A stretch of 64,000 nucleotides of DNA, taken from an uncultured Spirochaetota bacterium (GTDB taxonomy: Bacteria; Spirochaetota; Spirochaetia; Treponematales; Treponemataceae). The DNA is taken from assembly GCA_944389415.1 (NCBI GenBank), contig CALXMF010000001.1:654654-718653 (forward strand), read 5' to 3'. Positions 32,822 through 41,819 of this stretch are shown in pieces; the first letter of the stretch is position 1; each line of letters begins with the position of its first letter. The position numbers and the translations under genes were made by a program. The notes beneath the pieces were generated by a model. The model saw nothing but the letters and a program-made list of their open reading frames with translations. It ran no database searches and had not been told where the DNA came from.

Positions 32822-33676
32822 ATGAGCAGTTTTAAAATCGGATATCGCGCCCAGAATCATTTGTTTCGTATATTGTTCTATGTGGTAAATACGCTTGTTG
32901 CGGTAATTTTTGTTTCTCCTCTTGTCTGGATGGTTGTCTCTTCACTAAAGCCGGAAAATCAGATTTTTACCAATTTAAATTCTCTTGCCGCTTTCTGGCC
33001 GGTGAATGCTTCTCTTGATAATTATGTATCAGTATTTGAGCGCATTCCCATGTGGAAATATATGTTAAATACATTTTTTTATGTGGGGATTATTCTGCTG
33101 TTTGATCTGATATTAAATTCCATGTGCGGTTATGCGCTTGCAAAACTTGAATTTAAAGGCAAACGTTTTTTTATTGGTTTAATTATCAGTCTTATGGTTA
33201 TTCCGACAGAGACAATTATTCTGCCTCTGTATGTGCAGGTCAATTCGTATCACTGGATTAATACCTGGGCCGCATTGATTGTGCCATTCATCGCAAAATG
33301 TTTCAGTATCTATATGTTCCGGCAGTTTTTTCTTGATATTCCGAATGATCTTATCGAGGCCGCGTCTATAGATGGATCAGGAGCATTCCGTACATTCTTT
33401 ACTGTTGTAGTTCCGATCTCAGGAACTGTCTACGCGACAGTATTTATTCTTGATTTTGTTGCGCACTGGAATGATTTCATGTGGCCGCTGCTGGTAACAA
33501 ATGAGATGACGCGGACGGTACAGCTTGCTATCCAGGTATTCTTTGGCGAACCGCCGGTTTATTACGGCCCGATTATGGCTGCGCTGACACTTTCTGCAAT
33601 ACCAATGATTATCATGTTTATCTTTATGCAGAAATATTACGTACAGGGAATTGCAAGTACTGGTATTAAAGGATGA
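32822..33676 (+). CDS. ABC sugar transporter permease, MalG/UgpE type
   Basis: A 284-residue partner permease with six hydrophobic segments and the EAA loop DLIEAASIDGSGAFRTFFTVVVPI. The N-terminal FVSPLVWMVVSSLKP is typical of the MalG group. The Shine-Dalgarno AAGGAGG lies 6 bases before the ATG. No ATP-binding subunit follows: a 1-kb gene-free region comes next, so the complex must borrow an MsmK/MalK-type ATPase encoded elsewhere. Confidence 0.95.
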   Translation: MSSFKIGYRAQNHLFRILFYVVNTLVAVIFVSPLVWMVVSSLKPENQIFTNLNSLAAFWPVNASLDNYVSVFERIPMWKYMLNTFFYVGIILLFDLILNSMCGYALAKLEFKGKRFFIGLIISLMVIPTETIILPLYVQVNSYHWINTWAALIVPFIAKCFSIYMFRQFFLDIPNDLIEAASIDGSGAFRTFFTVVVPISGTVYATVFILDFVAHWNDFMWPLLVTNEMTRTVQLAIQVFFGEPPVYYGPIMAALTLSAIPMIIMFIFMQKYYVQGIASTGIKG

Positions 33677-33725
33677 TGTCTGTCCGCGGAATAAAATAGT
33701 TTGGAGCTGCGAGTATTGATTTTTA

Positions 33726-33761
33726 CGGGTAGTTAAATGTACATTACATTCTAATTACCCG
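33726..33761 (+). terminator. Stem-loop after the sugar operon (possible terminator)
   Basis: A 10-bp stem with one G-U pair (33726-33735 with 33752-33761) and a 16-base loop lies 50 bases after the permease stop. It lacks a clear T tract, so the terminator call is tentative. Confidence 0.4.
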
Positions 33762-33860
33762 CCTGAAAATAACTGTTTTATATTATAATTTACCGTCTGG
33801 TTTGAAGAAAGTCTTTCATTAAAATAAAAATACAGTAAATTTTTTTTATTTTTAAATTAT

Positions 33861-34124
33861 CTTTGTTTGAAAAATAGTGTAAAAACGAATTAAAGATAAT
33901 GTATCTTTGTCTGAAAACAGTGTAAAAATGGATTAAAGATACTGTATCTTTGTTTGAAAGATAGTGTAAAAACGGATTAAAGATACTGTATCTTTGTTTG
34001 AAAGATAGTGTAAAAACGAATCAAGGATACTGTATCTTTGGCTGGAAAGTAACTTAAAAACAGATCAGAATCAGTATATCTTTATTTGGAAAATAATGTA
34101 AAAATAAAGCGGAATTAAGTTATA
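33861..34124. repeat. Six tandem 43-44-bp repeats carrying a palindrome
   Basis: The units start at 33861, 33905, 33948, 33992, 34036 and 34080. Each begins CTTTGTTTGAAA and carries GTGTAAAAA and then AAAGATAC. At the junctions of the best copies, AAAGATAC-T-GTATCTTT forms a perfect 8-bp inverted repeat. Copies 3 and 4 are nearly identical and the outer copies are more degenerate. A-tracts recur about every 22 bases (two helical turns), so the DNA may be curved. No plausible gene lies in it. It ends about 50 bases before the tuf-leader promoter. Confidence 0.9.
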
Positions 34125-34177
34125 TTTTTTTTGTTTCATAGATTACTTTGTGAGCCTGTGATTTTTTTTTACAGGTA

Positions 34178-34206
34178 TTGCACTTTTCTGCGTTTTAGTG
34201 TATAAG
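34178..34206 (+). promoter_or_regulatory. Strong sigma-70 promoter upstream of tuf
   Basis: TTGCAC at 34178-34183, 17-base spacer, TATAAG at 34201-34206. Predicted start about 34212-34213. AT-rich repeats and a run of nine T lie upstream, like an UP element. It should drive tuf and probably the ribosomal superoperon. Confidence 0.7.
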
Positions 34207-34211
34207 TAGGA

Positions 34212-34620
34212 GACTGCAAAATAGCAGTCCCTGTATATGGATATATACTGTTATGTATATATCAAAGAGGGTTCTTTGAGAGTCAAGCGGACAGGCATAT
34301 TCCGGTCCGGCGAATAACGTAAAGTTTGCGGCAGTTGTCCGCATTCAGTGTTTCGCAACCCCGCAGGAGTGGGTTATACCGTTGGTATAATTCAGATGAT
34401 TGGTTCCTGTTGTGGGCTTTTGACTGCAGCTCTGGTAAGCTGCCAAGGCTCTGTGATACCAGACCGATCATCAAATGCATGTTTGATGGTGATAGGTGGT
34501 TCCGGCCGAAGCGAATCGAAAGGATGGTTCGTTCAGTTTGAATACATTTCGTCGTTCCACTCAATCAATTCTTCCTTCAGACTTGCAGAGTTCGCGTAGA
34601 CGGATATACAGTGTATATCC
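34212..34620 (+). ncRNA. Structured ~400-nt leader or unrecognised RNA upstream of tuf
   Basis: Between the promoter and the tuf start is about 470 bases without a credible gene but with many perfect inverted repeats. These are GACTGC/GCAGTC at 34212-34229, a 9-bp stem 34240-34248/34255-34263, GCGGACA/TGTCCGC 34287-34293/34336-34342, TTATACC/GGTATAA 34374-34390, TCTGGTA/TACCAGA 34431-34463, and an 8-bp stem 34602-34609/34613-34620. I could not match it to tmRNA, RNase P RNA, SRP RNA, 6S RNA or tRNA by their conserved sequences. It may be a long regulatory 5' leader or an independent RNA. Small open frames here look accidental. Confidence 0.45.
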
Positions 34621-34685
34621 TTTGCGATACAAGATAACAAATTATTATTTTATTTTCATGCCTGAAATCTGTTAAGGAGGATCAA

Positions 34686-35873
34686 ATGGCAAAGGAAAAG
34701 TTCGAAAGAACGAAGCCCCACATGAACGTAGGTACCATCGGTCACGTTGACCATGGTAAGACCACTCTTTCAGCAGCAATTACACAGCACTGCGCAAAGA
34801 AGTATGGCGACAAGGCTCTGAAGTATGACGAAATTGATAACGCACCGGAGGAAAAAGCTCGCGGTATCACTATTAATACCCGTCACCTTGAGTATCAGTC
34901 AGATAAGCGTCATTATGCACATATTGACTGCCCCGGTCACGCAGACTATATCAAGAACATGATTACCGGTGCTGCGCAGATGGATGGTGCTATCCTTGTT
35001 GTTTCCGCTCCTGACTCTGTTATGCCTCAGACTCGCGAGCACATCCTGCTGGCGCGCCAGGTTGGTGTTCCCGGCATGATTGTTTTCCTGAACAAGGTAG
35101 ACCTGGTTGATGATCCTGAACTTCTGGAACTGGTTGAAGAAGAAGTTCGCGATGTTCTGCAGGAATATGGATTCCCCGCAGATACTCCTATTGTCAAGGG
35201 TTCTGCGTTCAAAGCTCTGTCAAATCCGGAAGATGCAGAAGCTAACAAATGTATCGATGAACTGCTGGAAACAATGGACAGCTATTTCAAGGACCCTGTC
35301 CGCGATGCAGATCTTCCCTTCTTGATGCCGATCGAAGACGTATTCACCATTTCAGGACGCGGTACTGTTGTTACAGGTCGTATCGAACGTGGTGTAATCA
35401 AGATGAACGAAGAAGTTGAAATTGTTGGTATTAAACCCACTCAGAAGACTGTTATCACTGGTATTGAAATGTTCAACAAGCTTCTGGATCAGGGTGAAGC
35501 CGGCGATAACGTTGGTCTGCTTCTCCGCGGTATTGATAAGAAGAACGTAGAACGAGGTCAGGTTTTGGCAAAGCCCGGTACGATTCATCCTCATACCAAG
35601 TTTGAAGGTTCTATTTACGTACTGTCTAAGGAAGAAGGCGGCCGCCACAGTCCGTTCTTCAGCGGTTATCGTCCGCAGTTCTATTTCCGTACAACTGATA
35701 TTACTGGTACTATTACTCTTCCTGAGGGTGTAGATATGGTAAAACCCGGTGATAACACCAAGATTATCGGTGAGCTGATTCACCCGATCGCAATGGATAA
35801 GGGATTGAAGTTCGCTATCCGTGAGGGTGGACGCACTATTGCTTCCGGTCAGGTAACTGAAATTATCGAGTAG
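34686..35873 (+). CDS. tuf: Elongation factor Tu
   Basis: The GTPase that delivers aminoacyl-tRNA to the ribosome. It has 395 residues with intact G motifs: GHVDHGKT (G1), the RGITI switch I region, DCPGH (G3), NKVD (G4) and the GSA (G5) region, followed by domains 2 and 3. The Shine-Dalgarno AAGGAGG is strong. Codon use is visibly more biased than in flanking genes (AAG, GAA, CTG, CGC), as for a very highly expressed gene. It is the first gene of the ribosomal superoperon, separated from rpsJ by a hairpin at 35900-35925. Confidence 0.99.
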   Translation: MAKEKFERTKPHMNVGTIGHVDHGKTTLSAAITQHCAKKYGDKALKYDEIDNAPEEKARGITINTRHLEYQSDKRHYAHIDCPGHADYIKNMITGAAQMDGAILVVSAPDSVMPQTREHILLARQVGVPGMIVFLNKVDLVDDPELLELVEEEVRDVLQEYGFPADTPIVKGSAFKALSNPEDAEANKCIDELLETMDSYFKDPVRDADLPFLMPIEDVFTISGRGTVVTGRIERGVIKMNEEVEIVGIKPTQKTVITGIEMFNKLLDQGEAGDNVGLLLRGIDKKNVERGQVLAKPGTIHPHTKFEGSIYVLSKEEGGRHSPFFSGYRPQFYFRTTDITGTITLPEGVDMVKPGDNTKIIGELIHPIAMDKGLKFAIREGGRTIASGQVTEIIE

Positions 35874-35899
35874 GCAAAAGGGTTTGTTGATATAGGGCT

Positions 35900-35925
35900 G
35901 CCTGTAAAACAGGCAGGCCTGTTTT
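35900..35925 (+). terminator. Alternative hairpins between tuf and rpsJ (attenuator-like)
   Basis: Two mutually exclusive stems share one segment. GCCTGT (35900-35905) pairs with ACAGGC (35909-35914). AAAACAGG (35906-35913) pairs with CCTGTTTT (35918-35925), followed by ATCTAT and no long T tract. It could lower read-through from tuf into the ribosomal genes, matching the greater need for EF-Tu. Confidence 0.5.
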
Positions 35926-35944
35926 ATCTATATGTGGAGGAATA

Positions 35945-36253
35945 ATGGCTACTGAAAAGATTCGTGTCAGACTTCGCGCTTTTGATGTGGAGCTGATCGA
36001 TCAGAGTGCAAAATCCATTGTGCAGACTGTACAGAAGGCGGGCGCCAAGGTTTCCGGCCCGATTCCCCTTCCGACAAGAATTAACAAAGTAACAGTGCTT
36101 CGCTCACCTCACGTTAACAAGAAGTCTCGTGAGCAGTTTGAGATGCGGACGCATAAACGGTTGATTGATATTATTGAGCCTTCATCTGATGTTATGGATT
36201 CTCTGATGAAGCTTGAATTGCCTGCGGGCGTTGATGTCGAGATAAAGCAGTAG
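35945..36253 (+). CDS. rpsJ: 30S ribosomal protein S10
   Basis: 102 residues, full length, with the S10 sequence [21 protein letters not shown] and GPIPLPT...[17 protein letters not shown] (NusE surface used in antitermination). A GTGGAGGA-type ribosome site precedes the ATG. It opens the S10 operon proper. Confidence 0.99.
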   Translation: MATEKIRVRLRAFDVELIDQSAKSIVQTVQKAGAKVSGPIPLPTRINKVTVLRSPHVNKKSREQFEMRTHKRLIDIIEPSSDVMDSLMKLELPAGVDVEIKQ

Positions 36254-36347
36254 ATTCTGCTTAAAATAAACGGTACGGTTCCCCGGATCAGGGAATGGCG
36301 GCCGGGATAAGGACGGGTATTGCTTGTCCTTTTAAGGAGTTTTCAGA

Positions 36348-36968
36348 ATGAAAGGTCTGATTGCAAAAAAAGTGGGTATGACACAGGTGTTCGATGAAAA
36401 CGGCAACCTTACACCGGTTACCGTGATCCGCGTTGAACCTAATACTGTTGTAGCCTGCAAAACAAAAGAAGCATTTGGTTATGATGCTGTCGTGCTCGGC
36501 GTGGATGATCTTAAGCCGACACATGTCTCAAAACCGTATGCAGGGCAATTTCCTGAAGGAATAACGCCTAAACGCCATTTAAAAGAATTTCGCGATTTTG
36601 AAGGTGAAGTTTCAGTCGGTGATCAGGTTGGTATCGAGTTGTTTGAAACCGCTCGGTTTTTGGATGTTACCGCCATTTCAAAGGGAAAAGGTTTTCAGGG
36701 CGTTATGAAGCGCTGGGGCTTCCATGGCGGACGAGCTTCACATGGTTCTAAGTTTCATCGTGAACCTGGTTCTACAGGACAGTGTACATCCCCCGGACGC
36801 AGCTTTAAGAATGTAAAGATGCCGGGCCGTATGGGACGTGAACGGATTACCGTTCAGAATCTGAAGGTCGTAAAAGTTGATCCTGAGTTGAAGGTTGTAA
36901 TGGTTCGCGGGTCAGTGCCCGGGAATAAAGATTGCACGCTGATCGTCAAGTCCGCGGTGAAGAAATAA
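36348..36968 (+). CDS. rplC: 50S ribosomal protein L3
   Basis: 206 residues starting MKGLIAKKVGMTQVFDENG. It holds the core loop RWGFHGGRASHGSKFHREPGS that approaches the peptidyl transferase centre. A 94-base gap from rpsJ contains a small AAGGAC/GTCCTT stem (36309-36331) next to the AAGGAG ribosome site, a possible translational control point. Confidence 0.99.
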   Translation: MKGLIAKKVGMTQVFDENGNLTPVTVIRVEPNTVVACKTKEAFGYDAVVLGVDDLKPTHVSKPYAGQFPEGITPKRHLKEFRDFEGEVSVGDQVGIELFETARFLDVTAISKGKGFQGVMKRWGFHGGRASHGSKFHREPGSTGQCTSPGRSFKNVKMPGRMGRERITVQNLKVVKVDPELKVVMVRGSVPGNKDCTLIVKSAVKK

Positions 36969-36986
36969 CGGCAGAGGTTGACTAGT

Positions 36987-37625
36987 ATGGAAAAGAAAGT
37001 CTATTCGGTCGATGGCAAAGAGCTGAGGACAATTGAGCTTGATGATGCAGTCTTTGGACTTCCCGTCAATGAAGATGTCATTTATTACGCCATCACTAAT
37101 GAGTTAGCAAATATGCGTGTTGGAACAGCCTGTACAAAAGATCGTTCTGAGGTACACGGCAGCAACGCAAAACCTTATAAGCAGAAGGGGACAGGCCGTG
37201 CACGGCGCGGTGATAAGAAGTCTCCGTTGACACGCGGCGGCGGTGTCGTATTTGGCCCGAAACCACGTGATTTTAGCTTCCACCTTCCTAAGAAGGTTAA
37301 ACGGCTTGCTATGAAATCAATTCTGAGTATGAAAGCTCAGGATAATTCTCTTGTCGTTGTGGAAGATTTTACGATTGAAAGCGGTAAAACTAAAGATTTG
37401 GTAGCTGTTCTGAATGCCCTCGCAAAGGGTGAACGGACTGTTCTTGTTCTTAAGGATGATGACGCTATGATTAAGCGGGCCGGACGAAATATTCCGACTT
37501 TGTCATTCCTGTCCTATAACCGCCTGCGTGCACATGATTTGTTCTATGGACGCAAGGTGCTTGTCCTTGAGTCAGCTGCAAAGAATCTTTCTGATTTCTA
37601 TCGTGTAGAAGAGGAGTCTAAATAA
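36987..37625 (+). CDS. rplD: 50S ribosomal protein L4
   Basis: 212 residues. The extended loop KPYKQKGTGRARRGDKKSPLTRGGGVVFGPKPRDF lines the exit tunnel. L4 is the usual autogenous repressor of S10 operons. The ATG at 36987 is 9 bases after GAGG; the in-frame TTG at 36978 directly abuts the Shine-Dalgarno and is less likely. Its stop overlaps the rplW start. Confidence 0.98.
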   Translation: MEKKVYSVDGKELRTIELDDAVFGLPVNEDVIYYAITNELANMRVGTACTKDRSEVHGSNAKPYKQKGTGRARRGDKKSPLTRGGGVVFGPKPRDFSFHLPKKVKRLAMKSILSMKAQDNSLVVVEDFTIESGKTKDLVAVLNALAKGERTVLVLKDDDAMIKRAGRNIPTLSFLSYNRLRAHDLFYGRKVLVLESAAKNLSDFYRVEEESK

Positions 37626-37909
37626 TGGTGTACGAAGATATCATTATTGAACCTGTTCTGTCTGAAAAAGCTACAATGCTGCGCGAAGAGGGAAAGTACG
37701 TTTTTAAAGTGCATCCTGACGCAAATAAGATTCAGATTAAAGAAGCAGTCCGCAGATTGTTTAATGTAAAAGTTGAAAGCTGCACTGTTATGAATGTGTA
37801 TGGAAAGATGAAGCGGGTGCGTTATCGCCCTGGCAGAACTTCCAGTTGGAAAAAGGCAATCGTCAAGCTTGCGCCTGGCGAAACCATTAAGGTGTTCGAG
37901 GGCGTTTAA
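37625..37909 (+). CDS. rplW: 50S ribosomal protein L23
   Basis: 94 residues: YEDIIIEPVLSEKATML at the N-terminus and the tunnel-exit loop GKMKRVRYRPGRTSSWKKAIVKL. It forms the docking site for trigger factor and SRP. It starts in the stop codon of rplD. Confidence 0.98.
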   Translation: MVYEDIIIEPVLSEKATMLREEGKYVFKVHPDANKIQIKEAVRRLFNVKVESCTVMNVYGKMKRVRYRPGRTSSWKKAIVKLAPGETIKVFEGV

Positions 37910-37941
37910 GCCTTTCGGCAACATAAGTCAAGGAGACCTGA

Positions 37942-38766
37942 ATGGCTCTTAAAGTATATAAGCCGATAACTGCAGGTACGCGCGGACGCATTGACCTGCG
38001 CAGAGATGAGATTACGGCTGATCGGCCTGAGAAATCTCTGACACACGGCAAAAAAGGAAATGGCGGCCGCGGCGCCGGCGGACGGATTTCTGTCCGTCAT
38101 CAGGGCGGCGGTCATAAGAGGAGATTCCGTGATATTGATTTCAAGCGTGATAAGCATGGAATCCCCGGTACTGTGAAAACAATTGAATATGATCCTAACC
38201 GAAGTGCTAATATCGCGCTTATCTTTTATGCAGATGGTGAGAAGCGTTATATTATAGCTCCAAAGGGATTGTCTGTTGGTCAGAAGATTATGTCTGGTGA
38301 GAACGCAACTCCTACAGTAGGAAATGCGCTTCCTCTCTCTGCTATACCGGTTGGTTTTACTGTTCATAATATTGAGCTGACGCTTGGCCGGGGTGGTCAG
38401 TTAGTTCGTTCTGCCGGTGCGGGTGCTTTGGTTGCCGCTAAAGAAGGTGATTATGTTACAATCCGCCTGCCTTCCAGCGAACTGCGCCGTGTGCATGCAA
38501 AATGCTATGCAACAATCGGTGTTGTTGGTAATGAGGATAGAATGAATACTCAGCTTGGTAAGGCTGGTCGTGCCCGCTGGCGCGGTATTCGTCCTACAGT
38601 TCGTGGTATGGCAATGAACCCTGTTGATCATCCGCTTGGTGGTGGTGAAGGTGCCGGTAAGGGACGTAATCCTGTTACTCCCTGGGGACAGCCTTGTCGC
38701 GGATACAAGACCCGCAATAAGCGGAAGGTGTCAAACAATTTTATTGTTTCTCGCCGCAAGAAGTAG
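37942..38766 (+). CDS. rplB: 50S ribosomal protein L2
   Basis: 274 residues, full length, beginning [17 protein letters not shown]. It contains [21 protein letters not shown] and the essential [13 protein letters not shown] loop with the conserved His near the peptidyl transferase centre. AAGGAGA precedes the ATG. Confidence 0.99.
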   Translation: MALKVYKPITAGTRGRIDLRRDEITADRPEKSLTHGKKGNGGRGAGGRISVRHQGGGHKRRFRDIDFKRDKHGIPGTVKTIEYDPNRSANIALIFYADGEKRYIIAPKGLSVGQKIMSGENATPTVGNALPLSAIPVGFTVHNIELTLGRGGQLVRSAGAGALVAAKEGDYVTIRLPSSELRRVHAKCYATIGVVGNEDRMNTQLGKAGRARWRGIRPTVRGMAMNPVDHPLGGGEGAGKGRNPVTPWGQPCRGYKTRNKRKVSNNFIVSRRKK

Positions 38767-38780
38767 CTTAGGAGATAACT

Positions 38781-39059
38781 GTGTCAAGATCTGTTAAGAA
38801 AGGACCTTTTATTGAAAAAAGCCTTTATAAAAAGGTTATTGAAATGAACAAAGCAGCTGACCGTAAGATGATTAAAACGTACTCACGCTGCTCAACTATT
38901 ATTCCAGAAATGGTAGGTAATACAATTTCTGTGTATAATGGAAAGTCATGGGTACCGGTATATATTACAGAAAACCTGGTCGGTCATAAGCTTGGCGAGT
39001 TTTCTCCTACGCGTATTTTCCGTGGACATGCCGGTTCTGATAAAAAAGCAGGTAAATAG
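38781..39059 (+). CDS. rpsS: 30S ribosomal protein S19
   Basis: 92 residues with [14 protein letters not shown] and [17 protein letters not shown], typical of S19 at the head of the 30S subunit. GTG start after AGGAGA. Confidence 0.98.
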   Translation: MSRSVKKGPFIEKSLYKKVIEMNKAADRKMIKTYSRCSTIIPEMVGNTISVYNGKSWVPVYITENLVGHKLGEFSPTRIFRGHAGSDKKAGK

Positions 39060-39072
39060 TTAGGTGGATAAG

Positions 39073-39429
39073 ATGGCTGATAAAAGCGGATATATAGCCA
39101 CGACAAAATTCCTGATTGCATCTCCCACAAAGGTTCGTCCTGTGGCGAATGTAATCAAGCGGAAGACCTGTTCTGAGGCTATGGCAATTCTTGAGAATAT
39201 GCCCCAGAGGGGTGCGAAGCTGATTCGCAGAACAATGAAGTCTGCTGTGGCAAATGCACTCTATGCAAATGATAAGCTTGATGAAGATACGCTTTATGTG
39301 AAAGAAATTCGTATCGATGAAGGACCGCGTCTGAAAAGAGTATGGTTCCGTGCTCGCGGACGTGCTGATATGCTCCTGAAGCGCATGTGTCATATTACCG
39401 TCGTGGTAGACGAGAAGGCGGGGGAATAA
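39073..39429 (+). CDS. rplV: 50S ribosomal protein L22
   Basis: 118 residues with [17 protein letters not shown] and the tunnel hairpin [27 protein letters not shown]. The ATG at 39073 is preceded by AGGTGG; the in-frame GTG at 39064 lies within that site and is rejected. One base separates its stop from rpsC. Confidence 0.97.
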   Translation: MADKSGYIATTKFLIASPTKVRPVANVIKRKTCSEAMAILENMPQRGAKLIRRTMKSAVANALYANDKLDEDTLYVKEIRIDEGPRLKRVWFRARGRADMLLKRMCHITVVVDEKAGE

Positions 39430-39430
39430 C

Positions 39431-40174
39431 GTGGGTCAGAAAGTAAATCCTATTGGACTGCGTCTTGGTATTAATAAAACATGGCAGTCCCGCTGGTATG
39501 CAGATTCTCGTGAGTATGCGGATCTTGTTCTTGAAGATATCAGAATCCGTAAGATGATCGAAAAGCTGCCTGAATGCAAAAGTGCTGATATTGCTGAGAT
39601 TGAGATTGTTCGTCACCCTCAGCGTGTAACAATCGTTATTCATACTGCCCGTCCCGGTGTAATTATTGGTGTTAAGGGTGCTACGATTGAGCGTATCGGT
39701 GCGGAAATTCAGAAGAATCTGACTAAAAAAGTTCAGATTAAAATTAAGGAAATTAAGCGTGCAGAAGTTAACGCTTCTCTCATTGCGCAGAATGTGGCAA
39801 GACAGCTTGTTAACCGCGGTTCATTCCGCAAGGCTCTGAAACAGGCGTCAAGCAACGCAATGAAAGGCGGTTCACAGGGAATTAAAATTCGTCTGAGTGG
39901 CCGTCTTGGCGGTGCTGAGATGTCACGGACTGAAGAGCATAAAGAAGGCCGTGTGCCGCTGCATACGCTGCGCGCTGATATTGATTATGGTTTCGCTGAA
40001 GCTCACACAACTTTTGGTAAAATTGGTGTTAAAGTGTGGGTTTACAATGGAATGATGTATGGTCACGACCAGAATGAAGATGCAGGACAGGTTCTGCGCA
40101 AACGACGAGATCATTCTGAACGTGGAGAACGCGCTCCTCGTGGAGAACGCGGTGCAAGATCTTCAAGGAGTTAG
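39431..40174 (+). CDS. rpsC: 30S ribosomal protein S3
   Basis: 247 residues, GTG start, [17 protein letters not shown] at the N-terminus and a KH domain ([17 protein letters not shown]). The tail is extended and rich in Arg, Gly, Glu and Ser ([19 protein letters not shown]), longer than the E. coli end. Confidence 0.98.
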   Translation: MGQKVNPIGLRLGINKTWQSRWYADSREYADLVLEDIRIRKMIEKLPECKSADIAEIEIVRHPQRVTIVIHTARPGVIIGVKGATIERIGAEIQKNLTKKVQIKIKEIKRAEVNASLIAQNVARQLVNRGSFRKALKQASSNAMKGGSQGIKIRLSGRLGGAEMSRTEEHKEGRVPLHTLRADIDYGFAEAHTTFGKIGVKVWVYNGMMYGHDQNEDAGQVLRKRRDHSERGERAPRGERGARSSRS

Positions 40175-40177
40175 GCA

Positions 40178-40597
40178 ATGCCATTAGCACCGAAAAGAGT
40201 TATTCACCGTAAGGTACAGCGGGGCAGAATAAATGGTAATGCGACCCGCGGCAATACTATCGATTTCGGGGATATCGCTTTAGTAGCGCTGGAACCGATT
40301 TGGCTTTCTGCAAAACATATTGAGGCTGCTCGTGTTGCTTTGAATCGTAAGATCAACCGCCGCGGTCAGGTATGGATTCGTGTTTTTCCGGATAAGCCCA
40401 TATCAAAAAAGCCTGCTGAAACACGCATGGGTAAAGGTAAGGGTGCGCCGGAATTCTGGGCAGCAGTTATTAAGCCGGGACAGATTTTGTTTGAAATTGG
40501 CGGTGTAGATCTTGCTGTTGCGGCAGAGGCTATGCAGCTGGCGGGCAGTAAGCTGCCTATCAAGACAAAAATAGCTTACCGTCCAACTATTGATTAG
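40178..40597 (+). CDS. rplP: 50S ribosomal protein L16
   Basis: 139 residues with [34 protein letters not shown], the strongly conserved segment near the A site. The ATG follows AAGGAG of the rpsC end. Confidence 0.98.
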   Translation: MPLAPKRVIHRKVQRGRINGNATRGNTIDFGDIALVALEPIWLSAKHIEAARVALNRKINRRGQVWIRVFPDKPISKKPAETRMGKGKGAPEFWAAVIKPGQILFEIGGVDLAVAAEAMQLAGSKLPIKTKIAYRPTID

Positions 40598-40606
40598 GAG
40601 TGACAG

Positions 40607-40813
40607 ATGGCTAAGAAGAAGGATATCAAGGAACTGCCTTATTCCGAATTGATAGTGAGACGGAATGAGATGAAAAAAAAGTATCTGGATCTTCGGCTCC
40701 AGATGGTAATTGGGCATGTTGATAATCCCATGCAGAAGAGGATTATGCGCCGTGAGATCGCGGCACTGAACACACTGATCCGGCAGAAAGAAATTGCCGG
40801 GCAGGATAAGTAG
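40607..40813 (+). CDS. rpmC: 50S ribosomal protein L29
   Basis: 68 residues, all-helical L29 pattern (KELPYSELIVRRNEMKKKYLDLRLQ ... RREIAALNTLIRQ), between rplP and rpsQ as in most bacteria. Confidence 0.96.
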   Translation: MAKKKDIKELPYSELIVRRNEMKKKYLDLRLQMVIGHVDNPMQKRIMRREIAALNTLIRQKEIAGQDK

Positions 40814-40823
40814 GAGCTGACCC

Positions 40824-41102
40824 GTGGAAGAACAGGTTGTTCAGACAAACCCTAAGGCTTCAAAGCGCTCGTTTGTCGGCATTGTTACAAGCGACAAAAT
40901 GGACAAAACTATTGTTGTGTCCGTAACAACGAAGAAGCTTCACAGGCTGTATAAGAAGTACGTTACCCGCGTAAAGAAATGTAAGGCCCATGATGAGAAG
41001 AATGACGCTCATGTCGGAGACAAGGTGCGTATTGTTGAATGCCGTCCTCTCAGCCGCGAGAAATGCTGGCGGCTTGCTGAGATTATTGAGCGGGCAAAAT
41101 AA
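40824..41102 (+). CDS. rpsQ: 30S ribosomal protein S17
   Basis: 92 residues, GTG start. [19 protein letters not shown] and [21 protein letters not shown] are diagnostic. The N-terminal nine residues (EEQVVQTNP) are a short extension. Confidence 0.97.
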   Translation: MEEQVVQTNPKASKRSFVGIVTSDKMDKTIVVSVTTKKLHRLYKKYVTRVKKCKAHDEKNDAHVGDKVRIVECRPLSREKCWRLAEIIERAK

Positions 41103-41120
41103 GTACAGGAGGTTGGTTAT

Positions 41121-41489
41121 ATGATTCAAATGCAGTCAAACTTGAACGTAGCCGATAACTCCGGTGCGAAACTCGTTCAATGTATAAAAGTTATCGGCGG
41201 TTCTCACCGCCGGTATGCTGGAATTGGTGATGTCATTGTTGTCGCTGTTAAAGATGCGATACCTACATCATCAATCAAAAAGGGCTCCATTGAAAAGGCC
41301 GTTATTGTGCGTGTCTCTAAAGAGTACCGCCGCCCTGATGGAACATATATTCGCTTCGATGATAACGCATGTGTTATCATCGATGCAAACAGCAATCCGA
41401 AGGGAAAACGCATCTTTGGTCCGGTCGCTCGTGAATTGCGCGATATGGATTATATGAAGATTGTTTCTCTGGCGCCAGAAGTTCTGTAA
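41121..41489 (+). CDS. rplN: 50S ribosomal protein L14
   Basis: 122 residues, starting [17 protein letters not shown] and ending with [19 protein letters not shown]. The AGGAGG ribosome site lies 8 bases upstream. It begins the spc-type gene block. Confidence 0.99.
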   Translation: MIQMQSNLNVADNSGAKLVQCIKVIGGSHRRYAGIGDVIVVAVKDAIPTSSIKKGSIEKAVIVRVSKEYRRPDGTYIRFDDNACVIIDANSNPKGKRIFGPVARELRDMDYMKIVSLAPEVL

Positions 41490-41504
41490 GGAGACTGAGG
41501 AACT

Positions 41505-41819
41505 ATGAATAAGAAGTTCAAAATCCATAAGGACGATACTGTAGAAGTCATCGCCGGAAAAGATAAGGGAAAGCGCGGAACAATTGTTCGTGTTATTACC
41601 GATAAAGATCGCGTTATCGTTTCCGGTGTGAATATTGTCAAAAAAGCTATGAAAAAGCGTAATCAGCAGGACCAGGGCGGTATCGTTGAAGTTGAGGCGC
41701 CGCTGCATATTTCAAATGTGGCGCTTGTTTGTAAGAAATGTGGTCCAACCCGTGTCGGATATAAACTCGACGGCGATAAAAAAACTCGTGTTTGCCGTAA
41801 ATGTGGAGAAGCATTGTAA
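41505..41819 (+). CDS. rplX: 50S ribosomal protein L24
   Basis: 104 residues with the KOW segment [19 protein letters not shown]. Near the end are paired cysteines ([11 protein letters not shown] ... [10 protein letters not shown]), forming a possible zinc ribbon. Its stop overlaps the rplE ATG. Confidence 0.97.
   Translation: MNKKFKIHKDDTVEVIAGKDKGKRGTIVRVITDKDRVIVSGVNIVKKAMKKRNQQDQGGIVEVEAPLHISNVALVCKKCGPTRVGYKLDGDKKTRVCRKCGEAL

Noticed and set aside
33861..34124. CRISPR array
   Set aside because: The whole 44-bp unit is repeated with no unique spacers, and no cas genes are present.
34371..34400. TATAAT at 34386-34391 as a second tuf promoter
   Set aside because: No -35 hexamer lies 16-18 bases upstream and the hexamer is part of a 7-bp hairpin (34374-34390). 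The TTGCAC-TATAAG promoter is a better fit.
34283..34599. Small open frames of 70-93 codons in the tuf leader on both strands
   Set aside because: They overlap one another, lack ribosome sites and show no recognisable protein pattern. The inverted repeats fit a structured RNA better.
34212..34620. tmRNA, RNase P RNA, SRP RNA or 6S RNA in the region before tuf
   Set aside because: None of their conserved sequences (tmRNA ends and tag, RNase P GAGGAAAGTCC, SRP GTCCGGAAGG-type loop) was found. A GCTGCCAAGG word resembles SRP RNA only locally.
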